DNA of 64,000 nt from Pelagibacterium nitratireducens. GTDB lineage: Bacteria; Pseudomonadota; Alphaproteobacteria; Rhizobiales; Devosiaceae. Where the stretch lies: assembly GCF_037044555.1 (NCBI RefSeq), contig NZ_CP146275.1:2584501-2648500 (forward strand), written 5' to 3'. Position 1 is the first letter of the stretch, and every line of letters starts with the position of its first letter. The position numbers were made by a program, and so were the translations under genes. Below the pieces are notes generated by a model. The model saw only the letters and a program-made list of their open reading frames with translations, was not told the DNA's origin and ran no database searches. Positions 51,199-59,205 of this stretch are shown here, one piece after another.

Positions 51199-51469
51199 CG
51201 CTGTCGTGAAAAAGGTCCGGTGAGACCCCGCGCCCCAGAGCACCGTGGAGGGGCCGCTGCTCTCGAGTGCGACCAAACACGATCGCGTCCGCAGTAATCT
51301 CACCGTGCCACAAACCTAACCGGGATGCGTGACGCGGGGATAAGTCCTGCGATATTTCGTGAAACCCTCCCCCGTCCGGCGCGTTGGAAACGCCACATGC
51401 CCATGCTCGCCCGTAAGGTCGTCGCGCCGATGCGGACTTATCGGACAGACGCTGATACGGAGTTCACTC
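51199..51469. promoter_or_regulatory. divergent control region between GTA and M23 peptidase
   Basis: This 271-bp gap should drive the GTA cluster leftward and the peptidase rightward. It holds the second 21-bp repeat (51327-51347) and, facing it, GGACTTATC at 51433-51441, which forms a 9-bp inverted pair with GATAAGTCC at 51339-51347. No classical CtrA-type box was recognised. Confidence 0.45.
51327..51347 (-). promoter_or_regulatory. 21-bp exact repeat, copy 2 (upstream of small terminase)
   Basis: Identical to 49441-49461, same orientation, 129 bp before the terminase small subunit start, followed by GGTTAGGTT on the minus strand. The two copies bracket the terminase pair. Confidence 0.55.
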
Positions 51470-52459
51470 ATGCACCGCGCTCTCGCCACCGCCCTTCTCG
51501 CCTCGCTTTCAATGCCCGTCATTGCCCAGAATTCCGACACGCTCGATATAGGCCGGGAGCGCTCCGAAGCGTTCCTTGCCGGCGATCTCGAGCCGATCTG
51601 GGAGGACATGACACCGCAAATGCAGGACGGCCTTGGCTCGCTCGATGATTTTTCGGCCTTCCGCCAGCAGGTCGTTACCGACCTCGGCGAGGAAACCGCA
51701 GTCCTGGACGAACAATTCACCGCCGAAGGCGACTTTGGCGTCTATACGCGCGTTGGCGAATGGTCTTTGCTCGACACGCCCATCGTCATGCAATGGTCCT
51801 TCAATTCCGGGGGCATGATCGCCGGATTTTTCGTCCAGCCCCAGCCCCAAGCGGCGCCCTCGGCCTATCTCGATTATCAAACCGGAACCGATTTGCGCCT
51901 GCCCTTTGAGGGGGAGTGGTTCGTCTTCTGGGGCGGGCACGATATCGCCGACAATTACCATGCCGCCGATCCCGCCCAGCGCTTCGCCTATGATTTCGTG
52001 GTCCGCGAGGACGACCGATCCTACAGCGGCGATCCTCAACGTCTTGAGAACTACCACTGCTGGGGCCGGGAAATTCTCGCGCCGGCCGATGGACAGGTGA
52101 TCGCCATGGTCAACGATCTGGCAGACCAGCCGATCGGGGAAACCGATGCGGAAAATCCTGCGGGCAATCACGTCATCCTCGCTCTGGCCGACAATGAATT
52201 CGCCTTTCTCGCCCATATGCAGCAAGACACGATCACCGTGCAGCGCGGCCAGGAGGTTTCGGCAGGCGATGTGCTTGGATTGTGCGGCAATTCGGGCAAC
52301 ACCTCCGAACCGCACCTGCATTTCCACCTGCAGACCACGCCTGACCTGAGCGAGGGCGAGGGTCTTCCCGCCCAGTTTCAGAACATCGAAATCGATGGCG
52401 AGCCCGTTGCGCGCGGCGAACCGGTTCGCGGCCAGACGGTCGCGCCGGCCACACCCTGA
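51470..52459 (+). CDS. secreted M23-family metallopeptidase
   Basis: The 329-residue protein starts with a signal peptide (MHRALATALLASLSMPVIAQ). Residues 25-120 form a helical/NTF2-like domain of DUF3887 type. Residues 155-290 form an M23 LytM-like peptidase with zinc ligands visible as NYH164, RFAYDF (Asp175) and HLHFH (His282/284), plus the active-site His249 in AFLAHM. It would cleave peptidoglycan peptides in the periplasm. It is divergent from the GTA cluster and shares its control region, so co-regulation with GTA release is possible but unproven. Confidence 0.87.
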   Translation: MHRALATALLASLSMPVIAQNSDTLDIGRERSEAFLAGDLEPIWEDMTPQMQDGLGSLDDFSAFRQQVVTDLGEETAVLDEQFTAEGDFGVYTRVGEWSLLDTPIVMQWSFNSGGMIAGFFVQPQPQAAPSAYLDYQTGTDLRLPFEGEWFVFWGGHDIADNYHAADPAQRFAYDFVVREDDRSYSGDPQRLENYHCWGREILAPADGQVIAMVNDLADQPIGETDAENPAGNHVILALADNEFAFLAHMQQDTITVQRGQEVSAGDVLGLCGNSGNTSEPHLHFHLQTTPDLSEGEGLPAQFQNIEIDGEPVARGEPVRGQTVAPATP

Positions 52460-52544
52460 ACTCGGGCATTCACTTGGGAAAATTAAGGAACCTGTCGGCG
52501 CCGATCGTGTTGTGCCCTGTGAGGCAATCGCACGGGAGAGCATC

Positions 52545-55178
52545 ATGGACGACACGCATCGCGCGCGCCGCGGCTTCGGCTTTTGGGCAGCAATGGTCAT
52601 CGGAGCCATCATCTTGATTTTCGGGGTTCCCATCCTGGGCGGCGGAGTCTGGCTCGCGGCACTTGGCGGATCCTGGTATTACATTCTGGCCGGTATCGGC
52701 CTTGTGCTCACCGCGTTTTTTCTGTTCCGACGCTCCATGCTCGCCGTCTGGGTTTATCTCGTGACCTTTGCGGGCACCGTCGCCTGGGCGCTCTGGGAGG
52801 CCGGGCTTGACGGCTGGGCACAGGTTCCGCGCCTTGTTGCGCCTACCGTCGTGCTCGTTCTGGTCCTTGCAACCATCCCCGCCCTGCGCGGACGCCTGGC
52901 CCGCCCTGTCGGCACCGCCGCCGCAGCGATTGCCGGCGGGCTGGCGCTTGTCGGCTCGCTCTCGGTTCTGACCCTGTCCCAGCAGGGCACCGCCATCGCC
53001 CAGGACGCCCCGGCGGCCGATGAGCCGGCGCCGATCGAAGAAACCCAAGCGCCGGTGACCGAAACTCTCCCCGAGGAGCCCGGCGAAGTGCCGGAAGGCC
53101 AGGTGCCTGCGGTCGAAGCCGAAGAACCGGCAGCGGACGAGGAGACTGCGCCATTGTCGCCCGAACCGCCGGCCGCGCCTGACGCCGCCGAAGACACCGC
53201 GACCGAGACCACGCCGACCGGCGTCGAGGCCCGCGCCCCGCTCGATACCATGGAGATCGGTGAGAACTGGCCCGCCTATGGCGGCAATTATCGTGGCACG
53301 CGCTATTCGCCCCTCACTGGGTTCACCCCGGAAAATGTCAGCGAATTGACCCGCGTATGGGAGTTCAATTCGGGCGATATGCCCGGAGAAGATGCGTCCA
53401 GCTATTCGCCCGAGAACACGCCGCTCAAGGTTGGCGACGATCTTTTTCACTGCACCGCCATGGGCATCATGGTGGCCATCGACGCGGCAACCGGCCTTGA
53501 GGAATGGCGCTACGATCCGGACGTCCCCACCGACGCCATTCCCTATGGCGCAACCTGCCGCGGCGCCGCCTATTTCGAAGTGCCCGACGCCGATCCGGAC
53601 ACCATCTGCGCCACCCGCGTCCTGTGGGGCACGCTCGACGCCCGCCTGATCGCCGTCGATACGCGCACCGGCCAGCCCTGCCCCGATTTCGGGATGAATG
53701 GCGAAGCCTATCTCGAAGACGGCCTGGGCGACACGGTACCGGGCTGGTACGCAATCACATCGCCCCCCACCATCGTGCGCGGCATCGCGGTCATGGGTGC
53801 CCAGGTCAATGACGGCCAGGCCGAAGACGCCCCTTCGGGTGTCGTGCGTGGCTATGATGCGGTCACGGGCGAACTCGCCTGGGCCTGGGATCTGGAAAAT
53901 CCCGACAGCCGCACCGCGCCCCCCGAAGGCGAGACCTATTCGCGCGGCACGCCCAACATGTGGACCATCGCCGCGGCCGATGAGGAGCTGGGCCTGGTCT
54001 ATCTGCCCCTGGGCAATTCGGCCGTCGATTATTACGGCTCGAACCGCTCGGACCTGGAAAACGAATACGCCACCTCGATCGTCGCCGTTGACGTGACCAC
54101 CGGGGACGACGTCTGGCATTTCCAGACGGTCCATAACGATGTCTGGGATTACGATCTGGGCAGCCAGCCTGCGCTTGTCGATTTCCCCACCGGCGATGGC
54201 AGTGTCCCCGCCATCATCGTGTCCTCCAAGCAGGGCGATATCTACGTTCTCGACCGCGAGACCGGTGAGCCGCTGTTTGCCCCCGAGGAGCGCGAGGTGC
54301 CCCAGGGCGGCGTCGAACCCGAGTATCTTTCGCCCACCCAGCCCTTTTCGACCTATCACACGCTCGCCTTCGAGCCGCTGGAAGAAAAGGACATGTGGGG
54401 CATGACCCCGCTCGACCAGCTCTGGTGCCGCATCCAGTTCCAGCAGGCCCATTACGAGGGCATGTATACCCCGCCAACCTCCGATCAGCACTGGATCCAG
54501 TATCCGGGCTACAATGGCGGGCAGGACTGGGGATCGCTGGCCATCGACGAAGACCGCGGCATCATGATCGCCAATTACAATAACATGCCCAACCACAACC
54601 GCCTTGTCCCGCGTGAAGAGGCCGACGAAATGGGCGTGCAGGCCATTTTCGAGCCCGGCTGGGAGCGCGGGGCCGAAGGTCCGGGTCCGCAGCTCGGGTC
54701 GCCCTACGCCATCTCGGTCAATGCCGGCTGGCGTCAGTGGACCGGCCTTCTGTGCAGCGAGCCGCCCTATGGCGGCATCCGGGCCATCGATCTGGAGACA
54801 GGCGAGACCCTTTGGGACAAGCCCTTCGGCAGTGCCCGCAAGAATGGTCCCTGGGGCATCCCCTCCATGCTGCCCATCGATATCGGCACGCCCAACAATG
54901 GCGGCCCGGTCGTTACCGCCGGCGGTCTGATCTTTATCGCCGCCACCACCGACGATCTGATCCGGGCCATCGATATCGAAACCGGCGAAACGGTCTGGCA
55001 GGACACCCTGCCGGGCGGCGGGCAGACCACGCCCATCGTCTATGAAGTGGCCGGCCGCGAATTCCTGGTCGTCGCACCGGGCGGCCACCACTTCATGGAA
55101 ACACCGGTCTCGGACGCCGTCATCGCCTGGGCCCTGCCCGAAACCGGCGAAGCGGTCGAGGGCGCCGCCAGCCAATAA
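52545..55178 (+). CDS. membrane-bound PQQ-dependent dehydrogenase, glucose/quinate type, with acidic linker
   Basis: From MDDTHRARRGFGFW (GGGAGAG upstream) the protein is 877 residues. Residues 10-148 hold about five membrane helices as in E. coli Gcd. Residues 153-232 are a low-complexity stretch of Ala, Pro, Glu and Thr, far longer than usual. Residues 238-870 form the periplasmic eight-bladed PQQ propeller (ENWPAYGGNYRGTRYSPL, VHNDVWDYDLGSQPALVD, YVLDRETGEPL). It oxidises a sugar or polyol and reduces ubiquinone. Substrate is not certain. Downstream is a GC-rich hairpin. Confidence 0.92.
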   Translation: MDDTHRARRGFGFWAAMVIGAIILIFGVPILGGGVWLAALGGSWYYILAGIGLVLTAFFLFRRSMLAVWVYLVTFAGTVAWALWEAGLDGWAQVPRLVAPTVVLVLVLATIPALRGRLARPVGTAAAAIAGGLALVGSLSVLTLSQQGTAIAQDAPAADEPAPIEETQAPVTETLPEEPGEVPEGQVPAVEAEEPAADEETAPLSPEPPAAPDAAEDTATETTPTGVEARAPLDTMEIGENWPAYGGNYRGTRYSPLTGFTPENVSELTRVWEFNSGDMPGEDASSYSPENTPLKVGDDLFHCTAMGIMVAIDAATGLEEWRYDPDVPTDAIPYGATCRGAAYFEVPDADPDTICATRVLWGTLDARLIAVDTRTGQPCPDFGMNGEAYLEDGLGDTVPGWYAITSPPTIVRGIAVMGAQVNDGQAEDAPSGVVRGYDAVTGELAWAWDLENPDSRTAPPEGETYSRGTPNMWTIAAADEELGLVYLPLGNSAVDYYGSNRSDLENEYATSIVAVDVTTGDDVWHFQTVHNDVWDYDLGSQPALVDFPTGDGSVPAIIVSSKQGDIYVLDRETGEPLFAPEEREVPQGGVEPEYLSPTQPFSTYHTLAFEPLEEKDMWGMTPLDQLWCRIQFQQAHYEGMYTPPTSDQHWIQYPGYNGGQDWGSLAIDEDRGIMIANYNNMPNHNRLVPREEADEMGVQAIFEPGWERGAEGPGPQLGSPYAISVNAGWRQWTGLLCSEPPYGGIRAIDLETGETLWDKPFGSARKNGPWGIPSMLPIDIGTPNNGGPVVTAGGLIFIAATTDDLIRAIDIETGETVWQDTLPGGGQTTPIVYEVAGREFLVVAPGGHHFMETPVSDAVIAWALPETGEAVEGAASQ

Positions 55179-55187
55179 ACGAAAACA

Positions 55188-55211
55188 CCACCCGCCTTGC
55201 CAGGCGGGTGG
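55188..55211 (+). terminator. hairpin after the PQQ dehydrogenase
   Basis: CCACCCGCC (55188-55196) and GGCGGGTGG (55203-55211) make a perfect 9-bp stem with a 6-base loop. No T-run follows (TCCCCC), so it is a weak or factor-assisted terminator. Confidence 0.6.
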
Positions 55212-55337
55212 TCCCCCTGTCCTGTCCAGCCGCACAACCCGCTGACGCGTCCCTGCGCCACCAACGCCCCTTGACCGGCCCCATCAAATCCGATTTGGCT
55301 TGCCGCGCCCGAAATCACTTCAGGAACCTGTCCCAAG

Positions 55338-56135
55338 ATGCGCGGCCAGCTCGCTCTCCTGCTCTCCTCCCGTCGTTGGGAGCAGTTCATCATCGCGGTG
55401 ATTGTCATCAACGCCATCACCCTGGGGCTCGAAACCTCTCCCGAAATCATGGCCGCCATCGGCCCGGTGCTGATCGCGCTCGATGCGATCATCCTGACGA
55501 TCTTCGTTGTCGAGATCGCATTGCGCCTTTACGCGCATGGGCTCAAATTTTTCCGCGACCCGTGGTCGATCTTCGATTTCGCCATCGTTGCCATCGCGCT
55601 CGTCCCGTCCTCGGGCCCGTTCACCGTGTTGCGCGCCCTGCGCATTCTGCGGGTGCTGCGCCTGATCTCGGTCATTCCCTCGCTGCGCAAGGTGATCGGC
55701 GGGCTCGTTGCCTCGCTGCCTGGGCTCGCTTCGATCTTTGTCCTGCTGCTGCTGGTGTTTTACGTTTTTGCCGTCATGGCGACCAAGCTCTACGGCCCGA
55801 GCTTTCCCGACTGGTTCGGCACGATCGGCGCTTCGCTCTATACCCTGTTCCAGGTCATGACGCTCGAAAGCTGGTCGATGGGAATCGTGCGCCCGGTCAT
55901 GGAGGTCCATCCCGAGGCCTGGATGTTCTTTATCCCCTTCATCGCCTGCACCGCGTTCACCGTGCTCAACCTGTTCATCGGTGTGATCGTCTCGGCCATG
56001 CAGGAAGAACACGATTCCGAAGCCACCACGCAGCGCCAGGAACTGCGCGGCGAAACCGAACTCGTGCTGGCCGAAGTCCGCGCCCTGCGCGCCGAAGTCG
56101 CCGAGCTGCGCCGCGAGCGTTCGGCGGGGCAATAG
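55338..56135 (+). CDS. NaChBac-like voltage-gated sodium channel
   Basis: This 265-residue, single-domain six-helix channel has S1-S3 in residues 15-92, the voltage sensor S4 with Arg every third residue (R99, R102, R105, R108 in LRALRILRVLRLI), and a pore with selectivity filter TLESWSM (175-181), the same as in the NavAb channel. S6 (ACTAFTVLNLFIGVIVSAM) is followed by an acidic neck and a C-terminal heptad coiled coil (about 236-262) that holds tetramers. It should pass sodium on depolarisation. The gene stands alone between the PQQ enzyme and phosphatase. Confidence 0.93.
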   Translation: MRGQLALLLSSRRWEQFIIAVIVINAITLGLETSPEIMAAIGPVLIALDAIILTIFVVEIALRLYAHGLKFFRDPWSIFDFAIVAIALVPSSGPFTVLRALRILRVLRLISVIPSLRKVIGGLVASLPGLASIFVLLLLVFYVFAVMATKLYGPSFPDWFGTIGASLYTLFQVMTLESWSMGIVRPVMEVHPEAWMFFIPFIACTAFTVLNLFIGVIVSAMQEEHDSEATTQRQELRGETELVLAEVRALRAEVAELRRERSAGQ

Positions 56136-56158
56136 CGGCGTCGGGCGCAAGTTTTCCA

Positions 56159-56198
56159 CCGTCATTGAACCGTCACCGGCAGGTGACCTGACCGTCAC
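56159..56198 (+). promoter_or_regulatory. Pho-box-like tandem repeats before alkaline phosphatase
   Basis: CCGTCAT (56159) and CCGTCAC (56170) are spaced exactly 11 bp, and a further CCGTCAC starts at 56192, 22 bp on, in phase. This matches the PhoB box pattern (CTGTCAT direct repeats, 11-bp period). It lies 48 bp before the phosphatase start. Confidence 0.7.
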
Positions 56199-56245
56199 AC
56201 AAGCCAAATAGCGTCCGCATCGATCGAAACCCCATGGAGGCAACC

Positions 56246-57727
56246 ATGTTTCGTCGGACGCTAGTGTCTACCCTTACCATCGCGCTTTGCGCATCCACCG
56301 CTCTCGCTCAGGACGTCGCCCAAAGCGGCAGCGAATATTTCACCGCCGGTCAGGACCAGATCGCCGAGCGGATCGCCGCAGAGCCCAATACCAACCAGGC
56401 CAAGAACGTCATCCTGTTCGTCGTCGACGGCATGGGCGTGAACACCAATTATGGCATCCGCCTGTTCCAGGGCCAGGAAATGGGCCTTCTGGGCGAAGAA
56501 CATAACCTTCCCCATGATCTGTACCCGAACTCGGCGATCATCAAGACCTACAACATCAACGCCCAGACCCCCGATTCCGCACCGACCGCCGGCGCGATGA
56601 ACACCGGCGTCAAGCAGGTCTTCAACACCATCAACATGGCCGACACCGTCATCCACGACGATTGCTCGACCGAAGCCCCGCTGACCCTGTTCTCGGAAAT
56701 GCTTTCGGAAGCCGGCAAGTCGGTCGGCGTCGTTTCCACGGCCCGCATCACCCACGCCACGGGCGCTGCCGTCTACGCCAAGACCGCCAACCGCAACTGG
56801 GAAAACAACGCTCCCGAAGGCTGCGTTGATATCGCTACCCAGCTCGTCGACCAGATGGAAGCCGGCGTTATCGACATCGCTCTTGGTGGCGGCGCGCGTT
56901 CGTTTGCGCCCGAAGGCACCGAAATCGAAGTCGGCACCGGCAACCGCCCGGACGATGTGAACCTGATCGATCGCGCCACCGAAATCGGTGCCCAGGTCGT
57001 TTACAACGCCGAGCAGCTTTCTTCGACCGACATGACCGCTCCGGTCCTCGGACTGTTCACCAATTCGGACATGAACTACGAGCATGACCGTCCTGAAGGC
57101 GAGCCTTCCATCGCCGACATGACCGAAGCCGCCATCACGTCCCTGCAGGGCAACGAAGAAGGCTTCTACCTGATGGTCGAGCCGGGCCGCGTCGATCACG
57201 CCAGCCACGGCGGCAACGCCCACCGCACCTTCACCGACGGCGTCGCTTTCGCCGAGGCCCTCGCTCTGGCCGACGAAATGACCGATGACGAAGATACCCT
57301 CATCATCGTCACCGGCGACCACGAACACGCCATCGTCTTCAACGGCTATTGCGGCCGCGGCACGCCGATCACCGGTCTTTGCATGGACGTTGCCGCTGGT
57401 CAGGTCGAGCATTCGGGTGAACCCGTTCTCGCTGCCGACGGCAAGCCCTACACCGTCGTCGGTTTCGGCAATGGCGCCGGCTCGGTTCTGGTCGAACAGG
57501 AAGACGGCTCCTACTCGGGCGAACGTCCTGAACTGACCCAGGAAGAAGCTCAGGATCCCGATTACCTGCAGCAGGCGCTGATCCCGGCCTCCTCGGAAAG
57601 CCACTCGGGCGTTGACGTTGGTCTCTGGGCCAAGGGCCCCTGGGCGCACCTGTTCGGTGGCACGATGGATCAGGAAATGATCTTCCACGTCATGCACCAC
57701 GCCACGCTGGATGCCGCTGCCGAATAA
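56246..57727 (+). CDS. periplasmic alkaline phosphatase, PhoA family
   Basis: The start at MFRRTLVSTL has GGAGG at 8 bases; the 493-residue product has a signal peptide ending STALAQ. Metal ligand Asp61 is in LFVVDGMG and the nucleophile motif is TPDSAPTAGAMNTG with Asp110-Ser111. Further ligands lie in EPGRVDHASHGGNA and TGDHEHA, and His in SESHSGVDVGLWAKGP. It releases phosphate from esters in the periplasm. The Pho-box-like repeats upstream predict induction in phosphate shortage. A strong terminator follows. Confidence 0.94.
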   Translation: MFRRTLVSTLTIALCASTALAQDVAQSGSEYFTAGQDQIAERIAAEPNTNQAKNVILFVVDGMGVNTNYGIRLFQGQEMGLLGEEHNLPHDLYPNSAIIKTYNINAQTPDSAPTAGAMNTGVKQVFNTINMADTVIHDDCSTEAPLTLFSEMLSEAGKSVGVVSTARITHATGAAVYAKTANRNWENNAPEGCVDIATQLVDQMEAGVIDIALGGGARSFAPEGTEIEVGTGNRPDDVNLIDRATEIGAQVVYNAEQLSSTDMTAPVLGLFTNSDMNYEHDRPEGEPSIADMTEAAITSLQGNEEGFYLMVEPGRVDHASHGGNAHRTFTDGVAFAEALALADEMTDDEDTLIIVTGDHEHAIVFNGYCGRGTPITGLCMDVAAGQVEHSGEPVLAADGKPYTVVGFGNGAGSVLVEQEDGSYSGERPELTQEEAQDPDYLQQALIPASSESHSGVDVGLWAKGPWAHLFGGTMDQEMIFHVMHHATLDAAAE

Positions 57728-57750
57728 CGGCCCCGATCACAAATTTCGGA

Positions 57751-57775
57751 GGGGCCGGATTTCCGGCCCCTTTTT
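57751..57775 (+). terminator. Rho-independent terminator after alkaline phosphatase
   Basis: GGGGCCGG-ATTT-CCGGCCCC (57751-57770) followed by TTTTT, 24 bp after the stop codon. Confidence 0.95.
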
Positions 57776-57862
57776 CATTGGACTGTCACACAGCACGGCC
57801 CGCGACCTGTTAAAAGTGGTCTCGAACCGATTTCGTCCACTCCGGCACAAGGAATTTGAGTC

Positions 57863-58300
57863 ATGAACAGACGCGGATTTTTTGCCACTGCCTCCGGCGC
57901 CGTTCTGGCCGCCCCCTTCATCGCCACGGGCGCCATTGCCGCCGAGCCTCAGGTGCGCCTGCGCGAACTCTATGAAAAAGACATGAGCTTTACGCCCTTC
58001 GCCCAGCAGAACGAGGGCGCGCGGGTCGCCATCGAGGGCTTCATGGCGCCCCCGCTCAAGGCCGATTCCAATTTCTACGTTCTGACCAACATCCCCATGG
58101 CGGTCTGCCCGTTCTGCTCGTCCGAAGCCGATTGGCCCAACGATATTCTGGCCGTCTATGCCCAGCGTGTGGTCGATACCATCCCCTTCAACGTCAAGAT
58201 CATCACCCGTGGCACGCTCGAGTTGGGCACCTATACCGATCCCGAACTGGGCTTTGTCTCCCGCGTCCGCCTTGTCGACGCCGTGCAGGAACGCGCCTGA
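57863..58300 (+). CDS. Tat-exported CPFC protein (DUF3299-like), first gene of metal-type ABC operon
   Basis: The 145-residue product has a twin-arginine signal (MNRRGFFATASGAVLAAPFIATGAIA). The mature part is a small beta domain with VAIEGFMAPPLKADSNFYVLTNIPMAVCPFCSSEADWPNDI; the CPFC pair could bind metal or be redox-active. It resembles DUF3299-type proteins that occur next to ABC transporters in the zinc-linked Zrg cluster of Vibrio. Tat export suggests it folds, perhaps with a metal, before secretion. It is followed within one base by a possible small ORF and then ABC genes. Confidence 0.78.
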   Translation: MNRRGFFATASGAVLAAPFIATGAIAAEPQVRLRELYEKDMSFTPFAQQNEGARVAIEGFMAPPLKADSNFYVLTNIPMAVCPFCSSEADWPNDILAVYAQRVVDTIPFNVKIITRGTLELGTYTDPELGFVSRVRLVDAVQERA

Positions 58301-58301
58301 C

Positions 58302-58520
58302 ATGCGCCGGGCGCACCCAGCGCGGAGCGCGCCCGCCGGCTGGCTGACCGACGACATGCCGGCGCTCGTCGACATACCCGCATCGACCCCGCCCCCGCGC
58401 TTTCCGGGCGAGGGCCGGGATTCAAAGCCCGGTGCCCCTCTCAAACGGGTGCGCCGCCCGCAGCGTCGGGCCAGGCCCCTTTCGCCCTCCCGGCCCTTGT
58501 CCCTATCCGAACCGACCTGA
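58302..58520 (+). CDS. possible 72-residue Pro/Arg-rich ORF in operon
   Basis: The ATG lies one base after the TGA of the Tat gene and the stop lies 4 bases before the ABC ATPase ATG, so spacing is operon-like. The product (MRRAHPARSAPAGWLTDDMP...) is Pro- and Arg-rich, has no recognised domain and may be spurious. It would explain how the ATPase, which lacks a good ribosome-binding site, is translated (by coupling). Confidence 0.3.
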   Translation: MRRAHPARSAPAGWLTDDMPALVDIPASTPPPRFPGEGRDSKPGAPLKRVRRPQRRARPLSPSRPLSLSEPT

Positions 58521-58524
58521 CCCC

Positions 58525-59205
58525 ATGAGCATCGGCCTTTCCGTCAGCGGCCTCGAGGTCAAGGCACCTTCGGGCCGGACCCTTCTTGCGGTTCCCGATT
58601 TCGCGCTTGCCCCCGGCACCTGCCTGGGCGTGCGCGGTCCCTCGGGCGCTGGCAAATCGACATTTCTTTTCGCCCTTGCCGGTCTCGCGGAGAACGCCAC
58701 GGGCTCGGTCGCCTGGGAGGCAACCGATCTGATGCCGCTATCGGCCGAAGCGCGCGCCAAATTCCGCCGCCACCATGTGGGCATGGTGTTCCAGGATTTC
58801 CTCTTGTTCGAGGAGCTCTCCGCCGCCGCCAACGCCGCCCTGCCCGGTGCCTACGCGTCCCGCGCCCGGCAGGCGGGCATTGCAAACACCGCCCGATCGG
58901 TCCTGACCCGCCTTGGCATCACCCATGGCGCGCGCACGGTCGAAAGCTTTTCGGGCGGCGAACGCCAGCGCGTCGCCATCGCCCGCGCCCTTGCGGCAAA
59001 CCCGGAAATCATCCTCGCCGATGAGCCCACCGCCAGTCTCGACCGCAAGACGGCCGACGCGCTGATAAACGATCTGGTCGCCCTCGCCCGCGACGAGGGC
59101 AAGACCCTGATCGCCGTCAGCCACGATCCGGCCGTCTATTCGCGCATGGATCGGGTGATCGAAATCATCGATGGCCGCATCGCGTCGGACGAGGGCAATC
59201 CATGA
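58525..59205 (+). CDS. ABC transporter ATP-binding protein, MacB/LolD type
   Basis: The 226-residue ATPase has Walker A GPSGAGKSTFLFAL (near 37-50), Q-loop GMVFQDFLLF, signature FSGGERQRVAIARALA, Walker B IILADEPTASLD and switch His in AVSHDP. The sequence is of the LolD/MacB/FtsE class, whose partners are FtsX-like permeases that do mechanical work rather than classical transport. It overlaps the permease gene by 4 bp. Operon context with secreted metal-type proteins suggests envelope metal handling. Confidence 0.93.
   Translation: MSIGLSVSGLEVKAPSGRTLLAVPDFALAPGTCLGVRGPSGAGKSTFLFALAGLAENATGSVAWEATDLMPLSAEARAKFRRHHVGMVFQDFLLFEELSAAANAALPGAYASRARQAGIANTARSVLTRLGITHGARTVESFSGGERQRVAIARALAANPEIILADEPTASLDRKTADALINDLVALARDEGKTLIAVSHDPAVYSRMDRVIEIIDGRIASDEGNP

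Noticed and set aside
52470..55235. 921-codon open frame on the minus strand opposite the PQQ dehydrogenase
   Set aside because: It mirrors the whole dehydrogenase gene; high GC leaves antisense frames open. Product is His/Gly/Asp-rich with no fold, while the plus strand gives a complete known enzyme.
56261..57700. 479-codon minus-strand frame opposite alkaline phosphatase
   Set aside because: Gly/Val/Asp-rich mirror of the phosphatase codons; no start signal or domain.
57782..57789. CTGTCAC half-site as a Pho box before the Tat CPFC gene
   Set aside because: Only one half-site; no partner at 11-bp spacing.
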